A stretch of 64,000 nt of DNA, from NCBI GenBank assembly GCA_028868305.1, contig JAGWUS010000004.1, positions 1-64,000 on the forward strand. The letters run 5' to 3'. Of the stretch, positions 45,322 to 54,303 are shown one piece after another. The notes beneath the pieces are model-generated. The model was not told the origin of the DNA and did no database searches. It was given only the letters and a program-made list of their open reading frames with translations. This DNA is from Burkholderiales bacterium (GTDB taxonomy: Bacteria > Pseudomonadota > Gammaproteobacteria > Burkholderiales > Burkholderiaceae_C). Position 1 is the stretch's first letter. Each line of letters begins with the position of its first letter. Both the position numbers and the translations under genes were made by a program.

Positions 45322-46484
45322 AGCGATTCTTTCAAAGCGGTGAGCAACTGCAGGTTTTCATCGGCGGTGCCGACCGTCAGGCGCAGGCAGTTGGCCAGCA
45401 ATGGATGCATTTTAGAAACGTTCTTGACCAGAACACCGCGCGCCTTGAGGCCATCGAACACTTTTTGTGCACGTTCTCCTTCACCCAGGATACGGATGAG
45501 GATCATGTTGGCATCACTGTCCCAGGCCTTCACACCGTCCATGGTTCGCAAAACTATCAAAAGCATAGCACGCTGTGCAAGCACATCCTGGGCTTGGGCC
45601 GCAAACACATCCTGATGCGCCAATGCAAACAGCGCGCACTCGTAGTTCAGCACGCTGATGTTATAGGGCGGGCGCACCTTGTCGACCTGGGCGATGAGCG
45701 CTGCAGAGCCCATCATGTAGCCCAAGCGCACACCAGCCAGGCCAAATTTGCTCATGGTGCGCATCAGCAGCACATGGGCGTTTTGCGCCGGGTTGGCGCG
45801 GATCACGTCGAAATACGTGCGGCTGGAAAACGGCTGGTAGGCCTCGTCAATCACCACCAGGCTGCCCGCAGCGGCCCCGGCTGCCACCACCCGGGCCATG
45901 TCGGCCTCGTCCCAAAGGTTGGCGGTGGGGTTGTTGGGGTAAGCCAGGTAGATGATCGCGGGCTGGCGCTCGGTAATCGCCTGGACCATGGCGGGCACAT
46001 CCAGCGCGAAGTCGGCGGTGAGTGGCACACCACAGAAGTCCAGCCCCTGCAGTTGCGCGCTCATGGCGTACATCACGAACCCTGGCACAGGTGCCAGGAT
46101 CACCGGTTTGGGAGTACCAGGCTGTGCAGGCACATCGCAGGCCATGGCCAGCAGCGAGATGATCTCGTCCGAGCCATTGCCCAGCATGATGTCAAAGCCC
46201 CCGGGCATGCCAGCATGGGCAGCCAGTGCACGGCGCAGGTCGTTCACACGGCCGTCGGGGTAGCGGTTCAATGCCAGCGCACCCAGGCGCTTGCCCAATG
46301 CCTCCTGCAGTTCGGGCGGCAGGCGGTGCGGGTTCTCCATGGCGTCGAGCTTGACCATGCCTTTGGAATCCTGAATGGCGTAGGCGTGCATGGACTGCAC
46401 GTCCTGGCGGATGCGGCGCTGGATCAGTGCCTGAACAGCGCTATCGTTAGCGGCAGGGGTGGTGGTATGGGTGGCTTGGGTCAT
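45318..46484 (-). CDS. hisC: Histidinol-phosphate aminotransferase
   Basis: The 388-residue PLP-dependent aminotransferase shows [15 protein letters not shown], the phosphate-binding [30 protein letters not shown] and the PLP lysine in [20 protein letters not shown] 17-bp repeat core is embedded in frame around residues 303-312 ([11 protein letters not shown]). This lies in the small domain, where the family is variable. It follows the RHH-PIN toxin-antitoxin module. Confidence 0.93.
   Translation of the reverse strand: MTQATHTTTPAANDSAVQALIQRRIRQDVQSMHAYAIQDSKGMVKLDAMENPHRLPPELQEALGKRLGALALNRYPDGRVNDLRRALAAHAGMPGGFDIMLGNGSDEIISLLAMACDVPAQPGTPKPVILAPVPGFVMYAMSAQLQGLDFCGVPLTADFALDVPAMVQAITERQPAIIYLAYPNNPTANLWDEADMARVVAAGAAAGSLVVIDEAYQPFSSRTYFDVIRANPAQNAHVLLMRTMSKFGLAGVRLGYMMGSAALIAQVDKVRPPYNISVLNYECALFALAHQDVFAAQAQDVLAQRAMLLIVLRTMDGVKAWDSDANMILIRILGEGERAQKVFDGLKARGVLVKNVSKMHPLLANCLRLTVGTADENLQLLTALKESL
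45553..45569. repeat. GCTA-N9-TAGC repeat core, copy 4 (inside hisC)
   Basis: On the minus strand GCTATGCTTTTGATAGT is an imperfect core (last base changed), preceded by GTGCTTGCACAGCGT. It is read as A-Q-R-A-M-L-L-I-V in hisC, the same frame as copies 2 and 7. Confidence 0.55.
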
Positions 46485-46502
46485 GGTGGCTTCTTGGAAA
46501 AA

Positions 46503-46967
46503 CTAGTCAACCAGCGCCAGTTCGGCGGGGGTCGTTTCAAGCGGATGGAGGACGGTGACGCCATCGATCTGCTGCAGATGCGGCAGGTCCAGCGACAACA
46601 CATGGCTGGCGCCACTTTGTGCAGCCGCCGCCACGATGAGTGCATCCCAGTACGGCAAGCCAAAACGGGCCTCCACACCCCAGGCGGTTTCCACTGTCTG
46701 GTGGTCAATCTGCCAGGGCTGCCAGAGCTGGTAGCGGCGCAGCTTGGCGCGTGCATCGCCCTGCGGCATGCCAAAGTGCTGCGTGGCACTGACGTAATAG
46801 GCATTGAGCACCTGCGTGCTGATCCGCCCGGCACGGCGTTGCCACAGAGCGTGCAGCCAGCCGCGGATGCGGGTTTGGCGGTCTGCATCGAACGCATCAT
46901 CGGCTGCCAGCAGTACGTTGGTGTCGACAAAAACCATGGCCCCTGCGGCCGGCAATGCACTAGCCAT
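46503..46967 (-). CDS. PIN-domain ribonuclease toxin (VapC-like)
   Basis: The 154-residue protein has the PIN acidic residues in FVDTNVLLAADD, near ARFGLPYWDALIVAAA and at HVLSLDLPHL, all of which look intact. VapC-type proteins cleave RNA and are neutralised by a small partner. The gene overlaps the upstream ribbon-helix-helix antitoxin by eight bases. A second methionine (MVFVDTNV) is an alternative start. It sits between hisD and hisC. Confidence 0.88.
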   Translation of the reverse strand: MASALPAAGAMVFVDTNVLLAADDAFDADRQTRIRGWLHALWQRRAGRISTQVLNAYYVSATQHFGMPQGDARAKLRRYQLWQPWQIDHQTVETAWGVEARFGLPYWDALIVAAAAQSGASHVLSLDLPHLQQIDGVTVLHPLETTPAELALVD

Positions 46968-47184
46968 TCAGGACCTCCCGCTGCGGGTAGGGCTTGCCAC
47001 CGGAGCTGAACGACGAAGTGTCCGCCACCCAGTCGCGCTGTGCACGGGCGTAGGCGTCATCGTGCTGCATCTTGTCGGTGAGCATCTCACCCACCAGCCG
47101 CGACACACTGGTGTTGCGCCGGGCCGCCTCAATGCGCACCCACTCCAGGGTGGCGTCTTCCACGGTGATGGTGACATTTTTCAT
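46960..47184 (-). CDS. Ribbon-helix-helix antitoxin
   Basis: The 74-residue protein has a MetJ/Arc-type ribbon-helix-helix: the strand MKNVTITVEDATLEWVRIEA, then RRNTSVSRLVGEMLTDKM. The acidic/aromatic C-terminal tail (DWVADTSSFSSGGKPYPQ) likely binds the PIN toxin. Two tandem palindromes upstream are a plausible operator. A TAATAT -10-like box lies only seven bases before the ATG, so transcripts from it would be leaderless. Confidence 0.85.
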   Translation of the reverse strand: MKNVTITVEDATLEWVRIEAARRNTSVSRLVGEMLTDKMQHDDAYARAQRDWVADTSSFSSGGKPYPQREVLNG

Positions 47185-47196
47185 CCCACAAATATT

Positions 47197-47227
47197 ACAC
47201 GAATTTCGTGTTACACGAATTTCGTGT
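47197..47227. promoter_or_regulatory. Tandem palindromic operator of the RHH-PIN module
   Basis: Two identical 15-bp palindromes ACACGAATTTCGTGT (47197-47211 and 47213-47227) lie one base apart, centres 16 bp apart, 13 bases upstream of the antitoxin start. Ribbon-helix-helix repressors bind such paired sites cooperatively. Confidence 0.85.
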
Positions 47228-47247
47228 TTTTATGAACGAAAAAATTT

Positions 47248-47264
47248 GCTACTGAATCAATAGC
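47248..47264. repeat. GCTA-N9-TAGC repeat core, copy 5 (intergenic)
   Basis: GCTACTGAATCAATAGC followed by TGCTTGTGTAAGCGCTTCGC and GGGCTTAGGGCACTTTTATC. This copy seems the longest core-plus-arm form here and is useful as a reference for the others. It lies between the exported-protein gene and the antitoxin operator. Confidence 0.75.
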
Positions 47265-47401
47265 TGCTTGTGTAAGCGCTTCGCGGGCTTAGGGCACTTT
47301 TATCTCACAACTGCGTTACCACTGCCACGCCATACGTCAGGTTCAATCTTCAGGCAACTCGCTGCGCAGCCGGCGCGCGCTTGTCGCCAGGATCCTGGTT
47401 G

Positions 47402-47779
47402 CTATTGACAGGGATATACCGAGGCCAGCGCGTTGGTAAGCACCAATTGCACCGACATGTCCGCTTCATACACGCCCTCATTGCGCTTGAGTTCGGTGTC
47501 AAACAGGCTGCGGGCCATGCTGGGTTGCAGACGGCGGCCGCTAAGGCAGATGCTGGGCTTGGCACCGTTGCGCACATCCTGCGCCTGGGCTTCCAGCGCG
47601 CCTTCCATCACACCGACCAGGTAGTAGTTGATGTAGTTGGCACCCTGTCGGGTGTCGGATTTTTCCAGGGCGCGCAATTCGCGCAATGTCATGGCGTAGG
47701 CAGGTGCGCACCACAGCACACCCAGGAACACGCCAATAGCCGCAAGCTGAAACGCAGTGGATTGTTGGGTTCTGGGCAT
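47402..47779 (-). CDS. Exported hypothetical protein, Rap1a/Tai-like
   Basis: The 125-residue protein starts MPRTQQSTAFQLAAIGVFLG and has a signal peptide (cleavage near AYAM). The mature part has ANYINYYLVGVMEGALEAQ and two cysteines (SICLSGR and VYPCQ). The pattern resembles Rap1a/Tai-type immunity-like domains, but I cannot confirm that by eye. The ORF-track start is too early. It follows the ATPase gene by seven bases, within the his operon insert. Confidence 0.65.
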   Translation of the reverse strand: MPRTQQSTAFQLAAIGVFLGVLWCAPAYAMTLRELRALEKSDTRQGANYINYYLVGVMEGALEAQAQDVRNGAKPSICLSGRRLQPSMARSLFDTELKRNEGVYEADMSVQLVLTNALASVYPCQ

Positions 47780-47786
47780 ATTGAAT

Positions 47787-48968
47787 CTATTCTGCCAGCG
47801 CCAAATCACGCCAGGCAACAACATCGACGCTACTTCGGTTGGCACTCACGTCGCCGCCGTACAGCAGAGCATTGCGCGTTTGTTGACCTAAGTGGCGCTG
47901 CACTACAGCCAAAGCCGAAAACCAGCTCTGCGAGAGCGTTTGGCCGGACTTCACTTCCACAAGAGTAATGCCACCGTCTTGCTCCAGTAAAAAATCCACC
48001 TCATTGCCAATGTTGTCGCGCCAAAAATAGAGTGGCTGAGCGTTGCCTCTGACGGCGCGCCACTTCAGCGCTTCCGTGGCCACCCATGTCTCAAACAGCG
48101 CTCCCCGCGCATAGTGGGTCTGCATATCGCGCTCGGACGTAATCCCCAGCAGCCAGGCACAAAGCCCGGTGTCCAGAAAATAGAGCTTGGGTGTTTTTAC
48201 CAATCGCTTGCCGAAATTGCGGTGGTATGGCACTATGCGCTTGACGATAAAACTGGCTTCCAGCAGATTGACCCAGGCATTGGCTGTGGGCTGCGAAATG
48301 CCACAGTCATTGGCAAGACCGTTGAGATTGAGCAGCTGACCAGTGCGAGCCGCGCACAAGCGCATGAAGCGCTGAAAAATCCCCAGGTCGTGCACCGCCG
48401 ACAAACTGCGCACATCCCGCTCCAGATAACTGGCCACGTAGCTGGCGTAAAAACGCTGTGGATCGAGTCCACGCGCATACACCGCCGGGTAACCGCCCTT
48501 CAAAAGATAACCGTCAAGCGAAGCTGGTGCGACATTGGCGTCCACGAGTTCCTTCAGCCGCAAGGGGTGCATGTCGAGCAACGATGCACGGCCAGCCAGA
48601 CTTTGTGTCACTCCAGCCAACAAGGAAAACTGCTGCGAGCCCGATAAAACATATTGGCCCATCCGACCACTGTGATCGACTGCCGTCTGGATATAAGAAA
48701 AAAGCTGCGGCACATGCTGCGCCTCGTCAATGATGAGTGGGGCCGGATAGCGCTTGAGAAAAGCACGCGGATCGGATTGTGCGAATTCACGCATATCCAG
48801 GTCTTCCAGCGAGACCATTCTCCAGTGCGCAAGTGCCTGCCGCAGCAAAGTGGACTTACCCACTTGCCGCGCGCCCGTCACCACCACCACCGGATACTGT
48901 TGCAGAGATTGCAAAAGCAGCGACGTCAGGCTGCGATGGTAGGTTGCTTGGGTTGCTGGATCCGGCAT
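47787..48968 (-). CDS. AAA_14/DUF4143-type ATPase
   Basis: The 393-residue protein has an N-terminal AAA_14 domain (Walker A TGARQVGKSTLLRQAL, Walker B PLIIDEAQHVPQ, sensor VLSGSQQFSLLAG) and a C-terminal DUF4143 domain ending in a nuclease-like ALFETWVATEA...EVDFLLEQDGG...LVEVKSGQ. These ATPases are widespread accessory genes of unknown function. It is inserted between hisD and the rest of the his operon, with an inverted repeat directly before its start. Confidence 0.85.
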   Translation of the reverse strand: MPDPATQATYHRSLTSLLLQSLQQYPVVVVTGARQVGKSTLLRQALAHWRMVSLEDLDMREFAQSDPRAFLKRYPAPLIIDEAQHVPQLFSYIQTAVDHSGRMGQYVLSGSQQFSLLAGVTQSLAGRASLLDMHPLRLKELVDANVAPASLDGYLLKGGYPAVYARGLDPQRFYASYVASYLERDVRSLSAVHDLGIFQRFMRLCAARTGQLLNLNGLANDCGISQPTANAWVNLLEASFIVKRIVPYHRNFGKRLVKTPKLYFLDTGLCAWLLGITSERDMQTHYARGALFETWVATEALKWRAVRGNAQPLYFWRDNIGNEVDFLLEQDGGITLVEVKSGQTLSQSWFSALAVVQRHLGQQTRNALLYGGDVSANRSSVDVVAWRDLALAE

Positions 48969-49003
48969 TTTGCTATTTTAATATTCAATCTTGAAATAGC
49001 AAA
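48969..49003. promoter_or_regulatory. Inverted repeat upstream of the DUF4143 ATPase gene
   Basis: TTTGCTATTT (48969-48978) and AAATAGCAAA (48994-49003) are perfect 10-base inverted arms, 15 bases apart, ending directly at the ATG. The AT-rich spacer could hold a -10 element, so this may be a repressor site covering the promoter. Confidence 0.6.
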
Positions 49004-49013
49004 TTTGAATAAA

Positions 49014-50336
49014 CTACTGTTCGTGCAGCCGCATTTCCGCTGCACGGGCGTGGGCTTGCAGGCCTTCACCGTGCGCCAGCACCGAGGCGATTTGCCCCAG
49101 GGCCTGCGCACCCTGCTCGCTCACCTCGATCAGGCTGCTGCGCTTCTGGAAGTCGTACACGCCCAGCGGGCTGCTGAAGCGCGCGGTACCACTGGTGGGT
49201 AGCACGTGGTTGGGGCCGGCACAGTAGTCACCCAGGCTCTCGGACGTATAGGCGCCAAGGAAGATGGCGCCGGCGTGTTTGAGCAGCGGTTCCCACTTGT
49301 GGGGGTCGTTACTGGACACTTCCAGGTGCTCGGGCGCGATGCGGTTGCTGATCTCACAGGCTTCTTCCATGCTGCGCGTGTGAATCAGCGCGCCACGGCC
49401 AGTCAGGCTTTTGGCGATGATTTCGGCACGCGGCATGTCGTTCAACAGACGGTTGATGCTCTCCTGCACCTGGTCAATGTAGGCCGCATCGGGGCACAGC
49501 AGAATGCTCTGCGCCAGTTCGTCGTGCTCGGCCTGGCTGAACAGGTCCATCGCCACCCAATCGGGCGGTGTGCTGCCATCGGCCAGCACCAGAATTTCGC
49601 TGGGGCCGGCAATCATGTCGATGCCCACGGTGCCAAACACGCGGCGCTTGGCGGCAGCCACATAGGCGTTGCCGGGGCCGGTGATTTTGTGCACGGCCGG
49701 AATGCTCTGCGTGCCATAGGCCAGTGCGGCCACGGCTTGTGCACCGCCTATAGTGAAGGCGCGGGTCACGCCGGCCACGTAGGCAGCCGCCAGCACCAGT
49801 GCATTTTTTTCACCTTTTGGAGTGGGTACCACCATGATGATCTCGCCCACACCGGCCACATGCGCGGGAATGGCGTTCATCAGCACGCTGCTCGGATACG
49901 CCGCCTTGCCGCCAGGCACGTAGATGCCCACGCGGTCCAACGGGGTGACTTTCTGACCCAGCAAAGTGCCGTCTTCGTCGCGGTAGCTCCAGCTCTCGCC
50001 CGAGGCCTTTTTCTGAGCTTCGTGGTAACTGCGTACGCGTTTGGCGGCGGCCTCGAGGGCGGTGCGTTGCTGCGCAGGAATGCTGTCAAACGCAGCCTTG
50101 AGTTCGGCCTGGGTTAGCTCCAGCGCCTGCATGTCGGGCACGGTCAGGCCGTCGAAGCGGGCGGTGTACTCCAGCACGGCGGCATCACCACGCTGCTGCA
50201 CATCGGCCAGGATGTCGGCCACGCGCTGCTCGATGGCCGCATCGGTATCGGCAGACCAATGCAGACGCGCATTGAACTGGGCATCAAACTGGGCGTCAGC
50301 CGTTGAAAGACGAGCGGGAGCAGCTATAAAATTCAT
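49014..50336 (-). CDS. hisD: Histidinol dehydrogenase
   Basis: HisD performs the last two oxidations to histidine. The 440-residue protein contains [20 protein letters not shown], the NAD-binding [13 protein letters not shown] and [15 protein letters not shown], with zinc ligands in [12 protein letters not shown] and the C-terminal region. The start codon and first residues (MNFIAA) are inside a 17-bp repeat core, so the translation start region is repeat-derived. It follows hisG by 17 bases. Confidence 0.96.
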   Translation of the reverse strand: MNFIAAPARLSTADAQFDAQFNARLHWSADTDAAIEQRVADILADVQQRGDAAVLEYTARFDGLTVPDMQALELTQAELKAAFDSIPAQQRTALEAAAKRVRSYHEAQKKASGESWSYRDEDGTLLGQKVTPLDRVGIYVPGGKAAYPSSVLMNAIPAHVAGVGEIIMVVPTPKGEKNALVLAAAYVAGVTRAFTIGGAQAVAALAYGTQSIPAVHKITGPGNAYVAAAKRRVFGTVGIDMIAGPSEILVLADGSTPPDWVAMDLFSQAEHDELAQSILLCPDAAYIDQVQESINRLLNDMPRAEIIAKSLTGRGALIHTRSMEEACEISNRIAPEHLEVSSNDPHKWEPLLKHAGAIFLGAYTSESLGDYCAGPNHVLPTSGTARFSSPLGVYDFQKRSSLIEVSEQGAQALGQIASVLAHGEGLQAHARAAEMRLHEQ

Positions 50337-50339
50337 AGC
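50323..50339. repeat. GCTA-N9-TAGC repeat core, copy 6 (contains the hisD start codon)
   Basis: On the minus strand the core reads GCTATGAATTTTATAGC, followed by TGCTCCCGC. The ATG at 50336 is its fourth to sixth bases. The arm is short compared with copy 5. Confidence 0.65.
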
Positions 50340-50353
50340 AATTTTAAATCAAG

Positions 50354-51004
50354 TTACTTACCCACCGCGCCCGCGAAGGCATCGATGATCTTGCGAATCG
50401 ACTCCTGCTTGAGTTTGAGCGCAGCCTGGTTGACCACCAGCCGCGAGCTGATGTCCATGATGCGCTCCACCTCGACCAGGTGGTTGGCCTTGAGCGTGTT
50501 GCCGGTGGACACCAGATCCACGATGGCATCGGCCATGCCCACAAGCGGCGCCAGCTCCATGCTGCCGTAGAGCTTGATCAAGTCCACGTGCACGCCCTTG
50601 CTGGCGAAAAACTCGCGCGCAATGGCCACATATTTGGTCGCCACGGTCAGGCGTGAGCCCTGCTTGACGGCCGACGCATAGTCAAAGTCGGCACGCACGG
50701 CCACGCTGATGCGGCATTTGGCGATTTGCAAATCCAGCGGCTGGTACAGCCCCTGGCTGCCGTGCTCCAGCAGTGTGTCCTTGCCGGTGATGCCCAGATC
50801 GGCACCGCCGTACTGCACGTAAGTGGGCACATCGGTGGCGCGCACCACAAGCACACGGACGTTGGGCTGGTTGGTATCCAGAATCAGCTTGCGCGATTTT
50901 TCGGGATCGTCCAGCACCTCAATGCCTGCAGCTTTGAGCAGCGGGATGGTTTCTTCAAAAATCCGGCCTTTGGACAGGGCGAGTGTGATCATGTCGGTAC
51001 TCAT
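50354..51004 (-). CDS. hisG: ATP phosphoribosyltransferase, short form
   Basis: HisG condenses ATP with PRPP to begin histidine synthesis. The 216-residue protein is the short HisG_S form, lacking the C-terminal regulatory ACT-like domain. It shows [38 protein letters not shown] and [19 protein letters not shown]. Short HisG works only with HisZ, which is not in this window. The start overlaps the murA stop (ATGA). Confidence 0.95.
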   Translation of the reverse strand: MSTDMITLALSKGRIFEETIPLLKAAGIEVLDDPEKSRKLILDTNQPNVRVLVVRATDVPTYVQYGGADLGITGKDTLLEHGSQGLYQPLDLQIAKCRISVAVRADFDYASAVKQGSRLTVATKYVAIAREFFASKGVHVDLIKLYGSMELAPLVGMADAIVDLVSTGNTLKANHLVEVERIMDISSRLVVNQAALKLKQESIRKIIDAFAGAVGK

Positions 51005-52281
51005 TTAATACGCTCTATGTCTGCACCAATGCCACGCAGTTTGGCTTCCATCTGGTCGTAGCCACGGTCCAGGTGATAGATGCGGTCCACAATGGTTTCA
51101 CCATCGGCTACCAAGCCGGCAATCACCAGACTTGCCGAAGCGCGCAGGTCGGTGGCCATCACGGTGGCGCCCGAGAGTTTGGGCACTCCTTCTATTACCG
51201 ACACCTTTCCGTCGATCTGGATATGCGCACCCAGACGCACCAGTTCGTTGACGTGCATGAAGCGGTTTTCGAAAATCGTCTCTGTCACCTTGCTGGTCCC
51301 CTGCGCAATGCAGTTGAGCGCCATGAACTGCGCCTGCATGTCGGTGGGGAAACCGGGGTACTCGGTGGTACGAAAAGTTTGCGCCTTGAGGTACTTGTAG
51401 GCAGGCTCTTTGGCCTGAATCCGGATGCCCCCGTCCACCACTGTCACCGTCACACCGGCGTCACGCAGCTTGTCGATCACTGCATCCAGGTGATCGGCGC
51501 GGCCGTGCTTGAGCACCACTTCGCCACCCGTAGCAGCCACCGCGCACAAAAAGGTACCGGTCTCAATGCGGTCCGCCACCACCTGGTGGGTGCAGCCATG
51601 CAACTGCTCCACGCCCTGGATGCGAATGCGGCTGGTGCCGTGGCCTTCAATCCTGGCGCCCATCTTGATCAGCATTTCGGCCAGATCGGGAATCTCGGGC
51701 TCCTGTGCGGCGTTTTCCAGAATGGTCTCGCCTTCGGCCAGGGCCGCTGCCATCAAAAAGTTTTCGGTGCCGGTGACCGTCACCATGTCGGTGGCGATAC
51801 GCGCACCCTTGAGTCGTGTGCGACCTTGTGGCAACTTGGCGATCATGTAGCCGTGCTCGACGTTAATCTCGGCACCCATGGCGGTCAGGCCCTTGAGGTG
51901 CTGGTCTACAGGACGTGAACCTATGGCGCAACCGCCCGGCAAAGACACCGTCGCGTGGCCGAAACGGGCCAGCAAAGGGCCCAGCGCCAGCACCGAGGCC
52001 CGCATGGTCTTGACCAACTCATACGGCGCTTCGGCCTTGATTGGATCGGCCGCATGGAATGTGATGCCGCCGCGCTCGCCGTGGGTCTCCGTTTTCACAC
52101 CCATGTTGTCGAGCAGGCGGCGCATGGTGGCCACATCCTGCAGACGTGGCACGTTGAGCAGGTGCACCGGCTCACTGGAGAGCAGCGTGGCGCACATCTC
52201 CGGCAGGGCCGCGTTTTTGGCGCCGGAAATCAGCACCTCGCCGTTGAGCCGGCAACCGCCGCGAATCAGTAATTTGTCCAT
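51001..52281 (-). CDS. murA: UDP-N-acetylglucosamine 1-carboxyvinyltransferase
   Basis: MurA makes the first committed peptidoglycan precursor, transferring enolpyruvate from PEP. The 426-residue protein starts [20 protein letters not shown] and has the reactive loop cysteine in [15 protein letters not shown], so it should be fosfomycin-sensitive. [19 protein letters not shown] and the C-terminal [19 protein letters not shown] are typical. It lies between ibaG and hisG in an order conserved in betaproteobacteria. Confidence 0.96.
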   Translation of the reverse strand: MDKLLIRGGCRLNGEVLISGAKNAALPEMCATLLSSEPVHLLNVPRLQDVATMRRLLDNMGVKTETHGERGGITFHAADPIKAEAPYELVKTMRASVLALGPLLARFGHATVSLPGGCAIGSRPVDQHLKGLTAMGAEINVEHGYMIAKLPQGRTRLKGARIATDMVTVTGTENFLMAAALAEGETILENAAQEPEIPDLAEMLIKMGARIEGHGTSRIRIQGVEQLHGCTHQVVADRIETGTFLCAVAATGGEVVLKHGRADHLDAVIDKLRDAGVTVTVVDGGIRIQAKEPAYKYLKAQTFRTTEYPGFPTDMQAQFMALNCIAQGTSKVTETIFENRFMHVNELVRLGAHIQIDGKVSVIEGVPKLSGATVMATDLRASASLVIAGLVADGETIVDRIYHLDRGYDQMEAKLRGIGADIERIK

Positions 52282-52313
52282 GGATGCGTTTTCTGCAGGT
52301 GCTTATGCGCTCT

Positions 52314-52556
52314 TTATGCGCTCTGCTTGGCCCATTCGGCAGGGGTAAAAGTTTTCATCGACAGGGCGTGCACTTCATCGGTGTACATGCGGCTGCCCAG
52401 CGTGGCGTAGACCTGCTGGTGGCGCTGGATGGGGCGCTTGCCTTCAAAGGCGGCAGACACGATGGTGGCATACCAGTGGCGTCCATCGCCTTCGAGCTGG
52501 CAGACGTCGCAGGGCAGGCCTGCGGAAATAAGTTGCTGGAGTTGTTCTGCGGTCAT
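52314..52556 (-). CDS. ibaG: BolA/IbaG family protein
   Basis: The 80-residue protein has the BolA fold: CQLEGDGRHWYATIVSAAFE, then KRPIQRHQQVYATLG and DEVHALSMKTFTPAEW. IbaG-type proteins partner monothiol glutaredoxins in iron-sulfur handling. Location immediately before murA matches E. coli ibaG-murA. Confidence 0.9.
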   Translation of the reverse strand: MTAEQLQQLISAGLPCDVCQLEGDGRHWYATIVSAAFEGKRPIQRHQQVYATLGSRMYTDEVHALSMKTFTPAEWAKQSA

Positions 52557-52569
52557 GCAAATTCAAAGG

Positions 52570-53325
52570 TTAGCTGCGGATCTTGTAGCCGATGCGCAGA
52601 AGATAAATGGCCAAGGCCGAAGAAACTGCCAGGGCAAGACCGACAACGCCCAGACTCAGCCAGGGAGATGCGTCGCTGACACCAAAGAAGCCATGGCGAA
52701 ATCCGTCGATCATGTAGAAAAACGGATTGAGATGGCTCATGCGTTGCCAGAATTCTGGCAAGGACCCGATGGAATAGAAAACGCCACTCAGAAACGTCAT
52801 CGGCATGATGATGAAATTCTGGAAAGCAGCCAACTGGTCAAACTTCTCGGCCCACAAACCAGCGATCAGGCCCAGAGTGCCCAGCAAGGCAGCGCCCAGA
52901 ATGGCAAATACAAGAATCCACCATGGCGCAACAAACGACAGATGGGTGAACCATGCGGTCACGAGAAACACACCGCCACCCACTACCAGACCACGTGCAA
53001 TTGACGAACCCACATAGGCCACAAACCAGTGCCAGTGCGACAGGGGTGTGAGCAACAGGAAGACCATATTGCCCATGATCTTGCTCTGGATGATGGACGA
53101 GGAACTGTTGGCAAACGCGTTCTGCAAAATGCTCATCATCACCAGCCCCGGCACGAGGAACGCGGTGTAGCTGATGCTGTCATACACCTTGACGTGGTCT
53201 TCCAGCACATGGCCAAAAATCATGAGGTACAACACGGCGGTCAGCACCGGCGCAGCCACCGTCTGAAAGCTCACCTTCCAGAAGCGCAGCACTTCCTTGT
53301 ACAGCAGCATTTGCCAGCCGGTCAT
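52570..53325 (-). CDS. ABC-2 type exporter permease (YadH-like)
   Basis: The 251-residue protein has six membrane helices, with the ABC-2 signature in IMPMTFLSGVFYSIGSLPEF. It resembles the YadH permease that pairs with a YadG-type ATPase. The substrate is unknown. It is coupled to the ATPase gene by a 4-base overlap and sits between mlaB and ibaG, as in many betaproteobacteria. Confidence 0.88.
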   Translation of the reverse strand: MTGWQMLLYKEVLRFWKVSFQTVAAPVLTAVLYLMIFGHVLEDHVKVYDSISYTAFLVPGLVMMSILQNAFANSSSSIIQSKIMGNMVFLLLTPLSHWHWFVAYVGSSIARGLVVGGGVFLVTAWFTHLSFVAPWWILVFAILGAALLGTLGLIAGLWAEKFDQLAAFQNFIIMPMTFLSGVFYSIGSLPEFWQRMSHLNPFFYMIDGFRHGFFGVSDASPWLSLGVVGLALAVSSALAIYLLRIGYKIRS

Positions 53326-54275
53326 GATGCACTGGCCCCCACGATGCTCGCCTCTTCTGCGCGTGCCGTGTGCATCACATCCAAAAACACGTCTTCAAGG
53401 TCCGCCTTGCGAATTTCAACGTCGTCCACCGTCACTCCCGCCTCGCGCACAGCGGCCAGGTATTGCTCGATCTCCAGCGCGTTATGCGCCGGCAGTTGCA
53501 CGATGCGCCCGGTAATGCGTGCGCGCGCGGCCAGCGCTTGCGGCAAGGTGTCTGCCGTCTTGAAACGCAGCACGTTGCTGCTTGCGGCCTTGAGCAGATC
53601 GCTGGTTTTGTCCAGCGCCACAATACGCCCCGTCTTGAGCATGGCAAGGCGGCCGCACAGGGCTTCCGCCTCTTCGAGGTAATGTGTGGTCAGCAACACG
53701 GTGTGGCCCTGCTTGTTGAGCTTGGCAATGAATTGCCACAGGGTCTGGCGCAACTCCACGTCCACGCCTGCGGTAGGTTCGTCCAGCACAATGACGGGCG
53801 GCTTGTGCACCAGCGCCTGCGCCACCAGCACGCGGCGTTTCATGCCGCCCGAGAGCTGGCGCATATTGGCATTGGCCTTGTCGGTCAGCCCCAGGCTATC
53901 GAGCAGTTCATCAATCCACGCATCGTTGTGCTTGATACCGAAGTAACCCGACTGAAAGCGCAGCGCTTCGCGTACGTTGAAGAAGGGGTCGAACACCAGT
54001 TCCTGCGGCACGACACCCAGCTTGCGACGCGCCTGGGCATAGTCGGTCTGCACATCACTTCCCAGCACGGTCACGCGGCCGCTGGTGGCACGTGTGAGGC
54101 CAGCCAGTATGCTAATCATGGTGGTTTTGCCAGCGCCGTTGGGCCCGAGCAGGCCAAAAAACTCCCCCTCCGCCACGTCAAGACTGACGTTGTCGAGCGC
54201 AAGAAACGTGGAGCCCTGGGGTCCACGCGGAGACGGATAGGCTTTGGAAACAGATTGGAAGGAGATGGCAGACAT
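53322..54275 (-). CDS. ABC-2 exporter ATPase (YadG-like)
   Basis: The 317-residue protein has Walker A GPNGAGKTTMISILAGL, signature LSGGMKRRVLVAQAL, Walker B VIVLDEPTAGVDVEL and H-loop LTTHYLEEAEAL. The last ~80 residues form the accessory domain typical of drug- or polymer-exporting ABC-2 ATPases. It powers the adjacent permease. Substrate unknown. Confidence 0.9.
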   Translation of the reverse strand: MSAISFQSVSKAYPSPRGPQGSTFLALDNVSLDVAEGEFFGLLGPNGAGKTTMISILAGLTRATSGRVTVLGSDVQTDYAQARRKLGVVPQELVFDPFFNVREALRFQSGYFGIKHNDAWIDELLDSLGLTDKANANMRQLSGGMKRRVLVAQALVHKPPVIVLDEPTAGVDVELRQTLWQFIAKLNKQGHTVLLTTHYLEEAEALCGRLAMLKTGRIVALDKTSDLLKAASSNVLRFKTADTLPQALAARARITGRIVQLPAHNALEIEQYLAAVREAGVTVDDVEIRKADLEDVFLDVMHTARAEEASIVGASAS

Positions 54276-54303
54276 GGGAGCCTACCATTTTACGCGGTGC
54301 CGC

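Noticed and set aside
45405-47009. 534-aa plus-strand ORF opposite hisC and the PIN gene
   Set aside because: Long only because several minus-strand genes lack plus-strand stops; it spans three real genes and has no recognisable domain.
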